Origin: Methylobacterium thuringiense
GTDB taxonomy: Bacteria; Pseudomonadota; Alphaproteobacteria; Rhizobiales; Beijerinckiaceae
NCBI RefSeq assembly: GCF_022179645.1
Contig: NZ_BPRA01000015.1
Span: 1 to 64,000 of the forward strand
Direction: 5' to 3'
DNA length: 64,000 nt
A model generated the notes under the pieces. That model saw only the letters and a list, made by a program, of their open reading frames with translations. It was not told where the DNA came from and searched no databases. Positions 45,178 to 53,866 of this stretch are shown piece by piece. The translations under genes were made by a program, and so were the position numbers. The stretch's first letter is position 1, and the number at the start of each line of letters is the position of its first letter.

Positions 45178-45650
45178 TCCGCCACCAGCATGGCGCCGAT
45201 CTCGGCCTGCGCGACCAGGAAGCCGTCGACGCGGGCCTCCCCGCGGAACCACCACATCGTCCGCTTCCGGGTGATCTTCTTCATGTGGAACCTCACCTGA
45301 TCGCCAGGGACGACGGGCTTGCGGAACTTGCACTTGTCGATGGTCATGAAGAAGACCTGCTTCGACTTCACGTCGTCCGTCTTGGCGATGTGCCGGCAGC
45401 AGATGGCACCGGCCGTCTGTGCCATGGCCTCGATCAGCAGGACGCCGGGGAAGATCGGCTGGCCCGGGAAGTGTCCGGTGAATTGCGGCTCGTTGACGGT
45501 GACGTTCTTGATGCCGATGCAGCTGTCGTCGCCGTCGATCTCGATGATCTTGTCGATCATCAGGAACGGGTATCGGTGAGGCAGGTACTGCATCACCTTC
45601 TGGATGTCGGCCGAACCGAGTTCTTTTGCCGTCGCCTCGGTCATCGACAC
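45174..45650 (-). CDS. fabZ: 3-hydroxyacyl-ACP dehydratase FabZ
   Basis: Hot-dog-fold dehydratase of type-II fatty acid synthesis. The 158-residue product contains [20 protein letters not shown] and the active-site His/Glu ([20 protein letters not shown]). It leads the lpxA-lpxI-lpxB run. No lpxD or bamA precedes it, as would be usual; moeA lies upstream instead. Confidence 0.94.
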   Translation of the reverse strand: MSMTEATAKELGSADIQKVMQYLPHRYPFLMIDKIIEIDGDDSCIGIKNVTVNEPQFTGHFPGQPIFPGVLLIEAMAQTAGAICCRHIAKTDDVKSKQVFFMTIDKCKFRKPVVPGDQVRFHMKKITRKRTMWWFRGEARVDGFLVAQAEIGAMLVAE

Positions 45651-45801
45651 TCCATCCCGCTCGCACGCTTCCGCAGGCGGTCTCGACGCCGCCCCTGCTG
45701 CCCTGTTGTCTCAGGAAGCGGCCCTGTTGGGGAGAAAATCGGGCGGATGCAAGACCTTCGGTCGGATTGGGCTGTATCGGGCAGTGCCGAACGGGGTGTC
45801 G

Positions 45802-47031
45802 TCAGACGATCCGCCGATCCAACCGAATGACGCGGCAAGGGTCGCCTTGCCTGGCCGCCGGCGCATACGGCTCACGGATCAGCAACGCCTCCGAGCGCCC
45901 GAGCACCGCCAGCATGGACGAGTCCTGCCGGGTCTCGGCGGTGGCGATGGGCAGCCGGTCGGGTACGGTGTCGAGCCGGGCGCGCATGTAGTCTTCGCGC
46001 TTGTCGTTCTCCGGCATGTCGCGGCCGAGCGTCGCCGGCTCGCTGCGGTCGGCGCCGGCCTGGGGATCGCCGAGCAAGGCCCGGATCGCCGGCACCACAA
46101 ATAGGAGGCCGCAGACGATCGAAGATACCGGGTTGCCGGGCAAGCCGATGGCGAGCATCGGGCCGAGTCGGCCGTGCATCAGCGGCTTGCCGGGGCGCAA
46201 AGCCACGCGCCAGAAGCCGAGCTCCATCCCCGCCTCAGAGAGCGCCTGCTGCACGAGGTCGTGGTCGCCGACCGAGGCTCCGCCGAGGGTGACGAGGAGG
46301 TCGGCGCCTGCCTCCCGTGCCCGGCCGACGGCAGATTTCAGGGCGCCGAGATCGTCGGCGGCGATGCCGAGATCGATCGCGTCGGCGCCGGCCTCGCGTG
46401 CAAGTGCCTCTACCGCCAGGGAATTCGAGGCGACGATCTGGTCCCAGGCGGCAGGCTCGCCGGGGCGGACGAGTTCGTCGCCGGTGGCGAGGATGGCGAT
46501 GCGGGGGCGGCGGCGGACGCTGAGGCTGGCATGCCCCGCGGCCGCGGCGAGGGCGAGACGGCGGGCGTCGAGGGTCTCGCCCGCCTGCATCAGGACATCG
46601 CCCTCCCGGAAGTCGAGGCCAGCGGGGCGGATGAACTTCCGCGCGGTCACGCTCTCGCGCGCCGTGACGAATTCCCCTTCGGCGTCAGCATCTTCCTGGA
46701 TCAGGATCGCGTCGGCGCCCTCAGGAACGGGGGCGCCGGTGAAGATCCGCACGGCCTCGCCGGGCCCGATCGAGCCCGAAAATCCATGCCCGGCCGCGCT
46801 CGTCCCGACGAGCCGGAGGGTCGCCGGAACGGTGGCGACATCGGCCGCGCGGACGGCGTAACCGTCCATGGCGGAGGCCGGAAACGGCGGCTGGGTCCTG
46901 CTGGCGTGGATGGTCGTGGCAAGCACCCTGCCATGTGCCAGGCCGAGCGCCACGGTCTCCGCCTCTGTCGGCCCCGGCACGCTCGCGAGAATGCGCGCCA
47001 GCGCCTCGGCGACGGAAATCAGCCCGCTCAT
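45802..47031 (-). CDS. moeA: Molybdopterin molybdenumtransferase MoeA
   Basis: Inserts molybdate into adenylylated molybdopterin. The 409-residue protein has the [17 protein letters not shown] active-site segment, [25 protein letters not shown] and [12 protein letters not shown]. The start [11 protein letters not shown] at 47031 overlaps the moaC stop (ATGA). Confidence 0.94.
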   Translation of the reverse strand: MSGLISVAEALARILASVPGPTEAETVALGLAHGRVLATTIHASRTQPPFPASAMDGYAVRAADVATVPATLRLVGTSAAGHGFSGSIGPGEAVRIFTGAPVPEGADAILIQEDADAEGEFVTARESVTARKFIRPAGLDFREGDVLMQAGETLDARRLALAAAAGHASLSVRRRPRIAILATGDELVRPGEPAAWDQIVASNSLAVEALAREAGADAIDLGIAADDLGALKSAVGRAREAGADLLVTLGGASVGDHDLVQQALSEAGMELGFWRVALRPGKPLMHGRLGPMLAIGLPGNPVSSIVCGLLFVVPAIRALLGDPQAGADRSEPATLGRDMPENDKREDYMRARLDTVPDRLPIATAETRQDSSMLAVLGRSEALLIREPYAPAARQGDPCRVIRLDRRIV

Positions 47032-47510
47032 CGCGGCTCGCTCCGCCACGAGCCGGACTTGCCACCGTCCTTTTCCAGAAGCCGGATGCCCTCGATCCGC
47101 ATACCGCGGTCGGCGGCCTTCACCATGTCGTAGATCGTCAGGCAGGCGAGGGAGACGGCGGTCAGCGCCTCCATCTCGACGCCGGTCTGGCCTGTGACGC
47201 GAACCTCCGCCGTGACCCTAAGGCCCGGCAGAGCGTCGTCCGGCTCGCAATCGACCTTCACCTTGGTGAGCAGCAGCGGATGGCAGAGCGGGATTAGTTC
47301 GTGCGTGCGCTTCGCCGCCATGATGCCGGCGAGCCGGGCGGTACCGATGACGTCGCCCTTCTTGGCGTCGCCCTCGCGGATCAGGCGCAGCGTCTCGGGC
47401 AGCATCACCACGACGCCCTCGGCCCGCGCGGTGCGCGCGGTCGCGGCCTTGTCGGAGACGTCGACCATGTTGGCGGCGCCGGCCGCGTCGAGATGGGTGA
47501 GCGTGCTCAT
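47028..47510 (-). CDS. moaC: Cyclic pyranopterin monophosphate synthase MoaC
   Basis: Second half of the first molybdenum-cofactor step, closing the cyclic pyranopterin ring with MoaA. The 160-residue product shows [54 protein letters not shown] and VKAADRGM. Overlaps trpC and moeA on either side by 4 nt. Confidence 0.95.
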   Translation of the reverse strand: MSTLTHLDAAGAANMVDVSDKAATARTARAEGVVVMLPETLRLIREGDAKKGDVIGTARLAGIMAAKRTHELIPLCHPLLLTKVKVDCEPDDALPGLRVTAEVRVTGQTGVEMEALTAVSLACLTIYDMVKAADRGMRIEGIRLLEKDGGKSGSWRSEPR

Positions 47511-48352
47511 GCGTGCTTGCCGAAGAGGAGCGCGTGGGTGGCGGCGGTGACGTCGGCCTGCCGCATCAGGCTCTCGCCGACGAGGATCGTGTCCAGCCCC
47601 GCCTCGCGCAGGCGTTTCACGTCCTCGTGCCCGTCGATGCCGCTCTCGGCGACGGCGATGCGGTCGCCGGGAATGCCGGGTTTTAGGCGGATCGCCGTCT
47701 CGAACGAGACCTCGAAGGTCTTGAGGTTGCGGTTGTTGACGCCCACCAGCCGCGTGCCGAGCGGCAGCGCCCGCGCCAGTTCCTCAGCATCGTGGACTTC
47801 CACCAGCACGTCCATGCCGAGATCGTGGGCCGTCTCGGTGATAGCGCGGGCCTCGTCGTCGTCGAGGCAGGCCATGATCACGAGCACGCAGTCGGCGCCC
47901 CAGGCCCGCGCCTCGAAGACCTGGTAGGGCTCGAACAGAAAGTCCTTGCGCAGCACCGGCAGGCCGCAGGCCGCGCGCGCCGCGATCAGGTATTCGGGCG
48001 CCCCCTGGAACGAGGGCGTGTCGGTGAGCACCGAGAGGCAGGTCGCGCCGCCGGCCTCGTAGGCCCCCGCGAGGGTGGCTGGGTCGAAATCGGCGCGGAT
48101 CAGACCCTTTGACGGCGAGGCCTTCTTGATCTCGGCGATCAGGGCCGGCCGGCCTTGCGCGATGTGGGCGGCGATGGCGTCGGCGAAGCCGCGCGGCGGA
48201 TCGGCCTTGGCGACCTGCTTCTCCAGCTTCGCCAGCGGCACGCGCAGCTTCGCCTCGGCGATCTCGCGGCGCTTGTAGGCCTCGATCCGCGCGAGCACGG
48301 AGGCCCGCTCGGCCGCCGGCCCGGTCGTCACGTCGGCCACGATGTCGTCCAT
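47507..48352 (-). CDS. trpC: Indole-3-glycerol phosphate synthase
   Basis: Tryptophan pathway enzyme, TIM barrel, about 281 residues: [53 protein letters not shown] and [16 protein letters not shown] at 48352 (MDDIVADV) is preferred to a GTG at 48379. The stop overlaps moaC by 4 nt, the usual alphaproteobacterial linkage. Confidence 0.95.
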   Translation of the reverse strand: MDDIVADVTTGPAAERASVLARIEAYKRREIAEAKLRVPLAKLEKQVAKADPPRGFADAIAAHIAQGRPALIAEIKKASPSKGLIRADFDPATLAGAYEAGGATCLSVLTDTPSFQGAPEYLIAARAACGLPVLRKDFLFEPYQVFEARAWGADCVLVIMACLDDDEARAITETAHDLGMDVLVEVHDAEELARALPLGTRLVGVNNRNLKTFEVSFETAIRLKPGIPGDRIAVAESGIDGHEDVKRLREAGLDTILVGESLMRQADVTAATHALLFGKHA

Positions 48353-48460
48353 CGTCCTGTCCTCGACGGTCACCGGCACGGTGTCAGGCGGCTCCTGACG
48401 GTGGCGGGTGAGGAATACTTCGGTGCGACCCCGACACAGCGCGGGGTACGCCGCCCTCTA

Positions 48461-49474
48461 TCACGCGTTCGAAACCGCGACGAGGCTGGCCAGCGTCGCC
48501 CGCGCCGCGCCCGTGTCGATCGCGTCCTGAGCCCGCGCCACGCCCTCGGCGAGGGTTCCGGCCTGGCCGGCGACGAGCAATCCCGCGGCGGCGTTGATCA
48601 CGCCGATGTCGCGGTAGGCGTTGCGCGCGCCCTCCAGCACCTGGACGAGGGCGCGGGCGTTGTGATCGGGATCGCCGCCGCGCAGGTCGTCGAGGGTCGA
48701 GAGAATGAGGCCGCATTCCCGCGGGTCGACGCTGAAGGAGGAGATGCGGCCGTCCTCCAGAGAGACCACGCCGGTCGGGCCGGTGACGGTGATCTCGTCG
48801 AGCCCGTCCGAGCCGTGCACGGTCCAGACCCGCTTGGAGCCGAGCTCGGCCAGCACACGCGTCAGCGGCTCGGCCCAGGCCGGCATCGAGACGCCGAAGA
48901 CCTGCGCGGTGACGCCGGCCGGGTTCGAGAGCGGCCCGAGCATGTTGAAGATGGTGCGGAACGGCAGTTCGCTGCGCACCGGCGCGACATGGCGCATGGC
49001 GGCGTGATGCGTCTGCGCGAACAGGAAGCAGAGCCCGGATTCCGCGAGGCAGCGCGACAGCCCCTCCGGCGGCAGGCCGAGCTTCACCCCGAGCGCCGCG
49101 AGCACGTCGGCCGCGCCGGAGCGCGAGGTCGCGGCCCGGTTGCCGTGCTTGGCCACCGGCACGCCGCAGGCGGCGGTGACGATCGCGGCGAGGGTCGAGA
49201 CGTTGTAGCTGCCCGAATGGTCGCCGCCGGTGCCGACGATGTCGATGGCGTCGGCCGGCGCCTCCACCGGGATCATCCGCGCGCGCATCGCTTCGACGGC
49301 GCCGACGATCTCTTCGGTGCTTTCGCCCTTCACCCGCAGGGCGGCGAGGAAGGCCCCGGCCTGGACCGGCGTCACCTCGCCCGAGAGCAGGTCGTCGAAG
49401 GCGGCGCGGGCTTTTTCGCGCGTGAGAGACTCGCCGGCGGCGACCGTCGCGAGGTGGGGCTTGAAGGTGTCCAT
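48461..49474 (-). CDS. trpD: Anthranilate phosphoribosyltransferase
   Basis: Joins anthranilate to PRPP. The 337-residue product has [20 protein letters not shown] (PRPP loop region), [20 protein letters not shown] and [13 protein letters not shown] at 49474 (MDTFKPHL) is preferred to GTG 49480. A dispersed repeat lies between it and trpG. Confidence 0.95.
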   Translation of the reverse strand: MDTFKPHLATVAAGESLTREKARAAFDDLLSGEVTPVQAGAFLAALRVKGESTEEIVGAVEAMRARMIPVEAPADAIDIVGTGGDHSGSYNVSTLAAIVTAACGVPVAKHGNRAATSRSGAADVLAALGVKLGLPPEGLSRCLAESGLCFLFAQTHHAAMRHVAPVRSELPFRTIFNMLGPLSNPAGVTAQVFGVSMPAWAEPLTRVLAELGSKRVWTVHGSDGLDEITVTGPTGVVSLEDGRISSFSVDPRECGLILSTLDDLRGGDPDHNARALVQVLEGARNAYRDIGVINAAAGLLVAGQAGTLAEGVARAQDAIDTGAARATLASLVAVSNA

Positions 49475-49499
49475 GGCCACGGAATCATCCGCTGGAAAC

Positions 49500-49644
49500 C
49501 CCTCTCCCCTCCGCGGGAGAGGGTGGCCTTCGCGTCAGCGAAGGTCGGGAGAGGGGAGCGCCGTATCCGGAAAACCCGAGCCGACCCCTCTCCCGCCTGC
49601 TCCGCAGCCACCCTCCCCCCGCAGAGGGGGGAGGGAGAAGGAGA
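49500..49644. repeat. Dispersed intergenic repeat with two hairpins (trpG-trpD gap)
   Basis: CCCTCTCCCCTCCGCGGGAG and its partner GGGAGAGGGG enclose an inner hairpin (CCTTCGCG-TCAG-CGAAGG), then a second unit (CCCTCTCCCGCCTGC and CCTCCCCCCGCAGAGGGGGG) follows. The layout recurs in altered form at about 62959-63070. It separates trpG and trpD, which are otherwise one operon. Confidence 0.6.
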
Positions 49645-49648
49645 CGCC

Positions 49649-50263
49649 TCAATGCACGCCGACCTGCGCCTTGTCACGCCCCGCCCGCCACGCCGCGGCG
49701 ATGTCGAGGAAGTTGCTCACGATCCGCGCGCCATGATGCGAGAGAATGCTCTCCGGATGGAACTGCACACCGTGCACGGGGAGCGTCGCGTGCTGGATGC
49801 CCATGATCAGCCCGTCCGCCTCGGCGGTGACGACGAGCGCGTCGGGGCAGCTGGCGCGATCGACCACGAGGGAGTGGTAGCGCGTCGCCTCGAAGGCATC
49901 GTTCAAGCCGCGAAAGATCCCCCCGGCGCGGTGAGTGATGGTCGAGACCTTTCCGTGCATGGGAGCCGGCGCCCGCACCACGTCGCCGCCATAGGCCTGC
50001 CCGATCGATTGCAGCCCGAGGCAGACCCCGAAGATCGGGATCTCGCCCCCGAGGTCCCGCACCACGTCGAGGCAGATCCCGGCCTCGTTCGGCGTGCAAG
50101 GGCCGGGCGAGAGCACGATGGCATCGGGCGCCCGCGCGCGGATGTCCTCGATCGTGATCTCGTCGTTGCGCACCACGTCGATGCCGCCGCAGAGCGGGCC
50201 GATCAGGTGGACGAGATTCCAGGTGAAGGAATCGTAGTTGTCGATGACGAGGACGTTGGACAT
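49649..50263 (-). CDS. trpG: Anthranilate synthase component II (glutamine amidotransferase)
   Basis: Provides ammonia to TrpE. The 204-residue class-I amidotransferase shows SFTWNLVHLIG, SPGPCTPNEAGIC, catalytic Cys in FGVCLGLQSIGQAYGG, and the His/Glu pair in VHGVQFHPESIL. ATG at 50263 is the family start. trpE is not directly upstream: about 2 kb of other genes separate the pair. Confidence 0.95.
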   Translation of the reverse strand: MSNVLVIDNYDSFTWNLVHLIGPLCGGIDVVRNDEITIEDIRARAPDAIVLSPGPCTPNEAGICLDVVRDLGGEIPIFGVCLGLQSIGQAYGGDVVRAPAPMHGKVSTITHRAGGIFRGLNDAFEATRYHSLVVDRASCPDALVVTAEADGLIMGIQHATLPVHGVQFHPESILSHHGARIVSNFLDIAAAWRAGRDKAQVGVH

Positions 50264-50352
50264 CTTGGGCGGCCGCGCGATCACGGAGAGCGGATAGCGG
50301 CTTTCGCCGCTCCACGGGTCGAGGTCAATCGCCCCGTCCGCGAGCAGAATCG

Positions 50353-50628
50353 TCACGGATCGATCAGGCTCGCGATCCGCGCGCCCAGTTCGTCGATGGT
50401 CGCGGCATCGGCGTTGCCCACGAAGCTGGCCGATCCGTCGGCGATGCGTGCCCGCAAGTCGAAGCTCCGGACCTGCGTGCAGATCGCGATGCCGGTCACG
50501 CCATCGCCGCGCACGGAGACGGCGAGGCCGGAGTCGCGGGCGCCTTGCGCCACCGTCGAGACGACGACGGCGATCGCGACGCCATGGACGTTCACGGCCT
50601 CGGGCGTCAGCACGATCCAATGTAGCAC
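50353..50628 (-). pseudogene. N-terminally truncated PemK/MazF-type toxin
   Basis: A 91-residue frame that matches the C-terminal two thirds of PemK/MazF endoribonucleases: WIVLTPEAVN, VVVSTVAQGARDSGLAVSV, VTGIAICTQVRSFDLRARIA. The start of the fold (the MxRGDIWLVDLDP strand with the catalytic Arg) is absent; the in-frame sequence upstream runs into the VOC gene end. No antitoxin gene precedes it. Likely a toxin remnant, though a divergent start (GTG at 50628) cannot be excluded. Confidence 0.6.
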
Positions 50629-50647
50629 AATCCGGTAGGCGGCACCA

Positions 50648-51430
50648 TCAAGGCCGCCGCCCCACCAACGCGAAGTTCGCTCCCTGCGGATCGGACGCCT
50701 GGACGATCCACATCCCGCCCGGCACCTCCATCGGGCCGTTGATCACCGCGCCGCCCGCCTGGCGCAGGCGCTCGGTGGCCGCGTCGATCTCGTCGACGTT
50801 GACGTAGTAGAGCCAGCTCGGCGCGGGCGGGCCGGGCAGGCTCATCATGCCGCCGGTCGCGGTGCCGTCCGCGGGCGCGTCCCGGGTGTGGAAGAGCTGG
50901 TAGGTGCCCATCGGCCCGAGATCGATCGTCTCGCCCGCCTTCCAGCCGAACAGCGCCTCGTAGAAGCCGAGGGCCGGCCGCCAGTCGTGGGCGTAGAGCT
51001 CGTGCCAGCCGAAATGCCCCGGCGTCCCCGCCGCGGGTGCAGGCAGCGGCGTGCCGTCGCCGCGAAACAGGACGAATGTCGCACCCTGCGGATCGGCGGC
51101 CACCGCGAAGCGGCCGACCTCGGGGATATCGCCGGGCGGGCGATGGATTGTGCCTCCCAGCCGCATGGTCTGCTCGGCCTTGGCGTCGACGTCGGAGACG
51201 GCCACGTAGCCGATCCATCCGGGATGTCCGCCACGCGCGCGGACCTCGTCGGGGATCGCCATGATTCCGCCGACCCGGTGCTCGCCGACGCAGGCGAGTC
51301 TATAGGGCATCACCGGATTGCCGGAATCCAAGAAACTCCAGCCGGCGACCTTTCCGTAGAAGGCTTCCGCGGCCTTCGGATCGGTCGTCATCAGCTCGTA
51401 CCAGACGAAGCTGCCTTCGGTGGTGGTCAT
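50648..51430 (-). CDS. VOC-family (glyoxalase/bleomycin-resistance-fold) protein
   Basis: A 260-residue protein of two tandem vicinal-oxygen-chelate domains (residues about 6-125, then 140-255). The first repeat has FVWYELMTTDPKAAEAFYGK and the second HFGWHELYAHDWRPALGFYE; each ends in DPQGATFVLFRG or DPQGANFALVG. Family members bind metal and small hydrophobic molecules; no specific substrate can be assigned. It is on the trp strand but not part of the conserved trp order. Confidence 0.82.
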   Translation of the reverse strand: MTTTEGSFVWYELMTTDPKAAEAFYGKVAGWSFLDSGNPVMPYRLACVGEHRVGGIMAIPDEVRARGGHPGWIGYVAVSDVDAKAEQTMRLGGTIHRPPGDIPEVGRFAVAADPQGATFVLFRGDGTPLPAPAAGTPGHFGWHELYAHDWRPALGFYEALFGWKAGETIDLGPMGTYQLFHTRDAPADGTATGGMMSLPGPPAPSWLYYVNVDEIDAATERLRQAGGAVINGPMEVPGGMWIVQASDPQGANFALVGRRP

Positions 51431-51508
51431 CGGAGCCTCCGGTCAGGGCGTTGCGCGAGTCGCAGCGGTTTATACTGCACCATCGCCGGTTCAGGCCGTA
51501 TGGGACAG

Positions 51509-51531
51509 CCGTAATGACAACGTCATTACGG
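51509..51531. promoter_or_regulatory. Perfect palindrome upstream of TacA-type antitoxin (autoregulatory operator)
   Basis: CCGTAATGAC-AAC-GTCATTACGG: 10-bp perfect arms with 3-nt spacer, ending 29 nt before the antitoxin ATG. TacA-like ribbon-helix-helix antitoxins repress their own promoter through such palindromes, so this is the likely operator. Confidence 0.75.
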
Positions 51532-51560
51532 ACTGATACGCAGAAGGTACAGGAGTCGAA

Positions 51561-51842
51561 ATGGCCGCCACCGCACCCAAGCGCGAGACCCTCAATCTGC
51601 GTATCAAACCAGAAGTCCGCGACCTGATCGACCGGGCAGCGCAGGCCGGCGGCAAGAACCGCACGGACTTCATCGTCGATGCGGCGCGGCAAGCCGCAGA
51701 GGATGCGCTGCTCGACCGTACGGCAATATCAGTCGATCCGGATGCCTACGCCGCGTTCCTGGCCCGGCTCGATGCGCCGGCACAGCCGAACGAACGGCTT
51801 GTGCGAACCATGCGGACGCCGGCACCCTGGGACGATGCGTGA
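51561..51842 (+). CDS. TacA-type antitoxin (DUF1778, ribbon-helix-helix)
   Basis: A 93-residue antitoxin with the RHH core ETLNLRIKPEVRDLIDRAAQ and AGGKNRTDFIVDAARQAAED, then a flexible C-terminus (ERLVRTMRTPAPWDDA) that should wrap the toxin. The ATG follows AGGAG. It is on the strand opposite to the trp genes, and its stop overlaps the toxin GTG (GTGA). Confidence 0.88.
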   Translation: MAATAPKRETLNLRIKPEVRDLIDRAAQAGGKNRTDFIVDAARQAAEDALLDRTAISVDPDAYAAFLARLDAPAQPNERLVRTMRTPAPWDDA

Positions 51843-52336
51843 CCCTCGCAGCGCCCGAACCGCTTGCCGACGATCACCTGATCGACATCTTCGCGTCAGG
51901 TATTCCAACGCTCGACAACTGGCTCAAGCAGCGGGCGCGCCGAAATCAGGCAACAGGTGCGTCTCGAACCTTCGTCATCTGCAATGATCGAACGGTGATC
52001 GGCTACTACGCGCTCGCCTCCGGCAGCGTCGAAGCGGCATCCGCACCCGGCCGTTTTCGGCGCAACATGCCTGAGCCGATACCGGTAGTGATCCTCGGGC
52101 GACTCGCGGTCGATCGGACCTGCCAGGGACGAGGCCTCGGGAAGGCACTGTTCCGTGACGGCGCACAACGCGTGCTGCACGCAGCCGACACCATCGGCAT
52201 CCGCGGCATCCTCGTGCACGCAATATCCGAGGATGCGAGGGCGTTCTATCTTGCCCTGGGCTTCGACCCGTCGCCGCTCGATCCGCTGACGCTGATGGTC
52301 TCGCTCGCCGATCTGCGCGCCGGCCTCGGCGCCTGA
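51839..52336 (+). CDS. TacT-type GNAT acetyltransferase toxin
   Basis: A 165-residue GNAT toxin of the DUF1778-GNAT family, which acetylate the amino group of charged tRNAs and block translation. Seen: SGIPTLDNWLKQRARRNQAT, acetyl-CoA binding loop (LAVDRTCQGRGLGKALFRDG) and the conserved ARAFYLALGF with the catalytic-region Tyr. GTG start at 51839 overlaps the antitoxin stop, as normal for these pairs. Confidence 0.88.
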   Translation: MTLAAPEPLADDHLIDIFASGIPTLDNWLKQRARRNQATGASRTFVICNDRTVIGYYALASGSVEAASAPGRFRRNMPEPIPVVILGRLAVDRTCQGRGLGKALFRDGAQRVLHAADTIGIRGILVHAISEDARAFYLALGFDPSPLDPLTLMVSLADLRAGLGA

Positions 52337-52342
52337 CGAAGC

Positions 52343-53866
52343 CTACTGCCCCCGCCGCGCCCGGCTCGCAAAGGACACCGCATCCTCGGCGGCCCTGAAC
52401 AACGCCTTCGCCTTGTTCACGCATTCCTGCTGCTCGGAGGCCGGATCGGAATCGTAGACGATGCCGGCGCCGGCCTGCACGTGCATGCGGCCGTCCTTCA
52501 CGATGGCCGTGCGCAGCACGATGCAGGTGTCCATCTCGCCGCGCGCGCCGAAATAGCCGATGCAGCCGCCATAGGGCCCGCGCTTCTCGCGCTCGAGTTC
52601 GTCGATGATCTCCATGGCGCGCACCTTCGGCGCGCCGGAAACCGTGCCGGCGGGAAAGCCGGCGGCGAGCGCCGAGAGCGTGTCGTGGGCCGGGTCCAGA
52701 TCGCCCTCAACGTTCGAGACGATGTGCATGACTTGGCTGTAGAATTCGAGGAAGAACGAGCCGGTGACGCGCACCGTACCGATCCGCGAGACGCGGCCGA
52801 CGTCGTTACGGCCGAGATCGAGCAGCATCAGGTGCTCGGAGCGTTCCTTCGGGTCGGCCAGCAACTCGTCGGCGAGCGCCTTGTCCTCGGCCGGCGTCGC
52901 GCCGCGGGGGCGCGTGCCGGCGATCGGGCGGATCGTGACCTTGTCGTCGCGGACCCGCACGAGGATTTCGGGGGACGAACAGACGACCTGAAAGTCGCAG
53001 AAGTCGAGGTAGCAGAGGAACGGCGCCGGGTTGGTGCGGCGCAGCGAACGGTAGAGCGCGAAGGCCGGCAGCGTGAACGGCGCCTCGAAGCGCTGCGACA
53101 GCACCACCTGGAAGATGTCGCCGGCGACGATGTACTCCTTCGCCCGCGCGACCAGCCCGAGAAAGTCGTCGGGCGTGGTGTTGGAGACCGGCGTCGGCAG
53201 GGCGAGGCCGGCGGCGTCGGCCCGTGCCTCGATCGGCAACGGGGATTCCAGGGCCGCGGCGGCGCGGTCGATCCGCTCCAGGGCCGCCTCGTAGGCCGCC
53301 CTGGCCGAGACGCCGTCCGCCGGGCGCACGGGTGTGACGACGGTGAGCGCGTCGGCCACCGCATCGAACACCACCATGACCCGAGGGCGGATCATCACCG
53401 CGTCGGGGACGCCGAGGGGGTCCGGGTTCGGCGCGGCCAGTCGCTCCATGGCGCGCACCATGTCGTAGCCGAGATAGCCGAACAGGCCGGCGGCCATCGG
53501 CGGCAATGTCTGCGCGTCGTCCTCGCCGATGGCACTCTCCGCGATCAGGGCGCGCAGGCTGTCGAGCGGCGGACGGTCGTCGGCGACGAAGGTTTCGAGG
53601 GCGGCATCGCGGGCGATCTCCGGCCGGCCGTCGCGGCAGCGCCACACGAGGTCGGGGTCGAGGCCGATCATCGAGTAGCGCCCGCGCACCGCGCCGCCCT
53701 CGACGGATTCGAGGAGGAAGCCCGGGCCCGGCGTACCGCCCTTCAGCTTGAGGAAGGCCGCGACCGGCGTTTCCAGGTCGGCCACCAGCGTCAGGCTGAC
53801 GAGGCTGCCGCGGCCCGCCGCGTAGGCGCGTGCGAAGCCTTCGAAGCGGTCGGTCTCGGCCTGCAT
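52343..53866 (-). CDS. trpE: Anthranilate synthase component I
   Basis: Chorismate-using subunit of anthranilate synthase, 507 residues. Motifs: GPGFLLESVEGG, QVVLSQRFEAPFT, RPIAGTRPRGATPAEDKAL, DLGRNDVGRVSRIG and GAPKVRAMEIIDELE. ATG at 53866 shares one base with the ppiD stop (TGATG). The toxin gene ends 6 nt from its stop on the other strand, so insertion took place just after it. Confidence 0.95.
   Translation of the reverse strand: MQAETDRFEGFARAYAAGRGSLVSLTLVADLETPVAAFLKLKGGTPGPGFLLESVEGGAVRGRYSMIGLDPDLVWRCRDGRPEIARDAALETFVADDRPPLDSLRALIAESAIGEDDAQTLPPMAAGLFGYLGYDMVRAMERLAAPNPDPLGVPDAVMIRPRVMVVFDAVADALTVVTPVRPADGVSARAAYEAALERIDRAAAALESPLPIEARADAAGLALPTPVSNTTPDDFLGLVARAKEYIVAGDIFQVVLSQRFEAPFTLPAFALYRSLRRTNPAPFLCYLDFCDFQVVCSSPEILVRVRDDKVTIRPIAGTRPRGATPAEDKALADELLADPKERSEHLMLLDLGRNDVGRVSRIGTVRVTGSFFLEFYSQVMHIVSNVEGDLDPAHDTLSALAAGFPAGTVSGAPKVRAMEIIDELEREKRGPYGGCIGYFGARGEMDTCIVLRTAIVKDGRMHVQAGAGIVYDSDPASEQQECVNKAKALFRAAEDAVSFASRARRGQ

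Noticed and set aside
48155-50638. 827-aa open frame on the plus strand
   Set aside because: Antisense to trpC/trpD/trpG, which are certain; only GC-rich shadow text.
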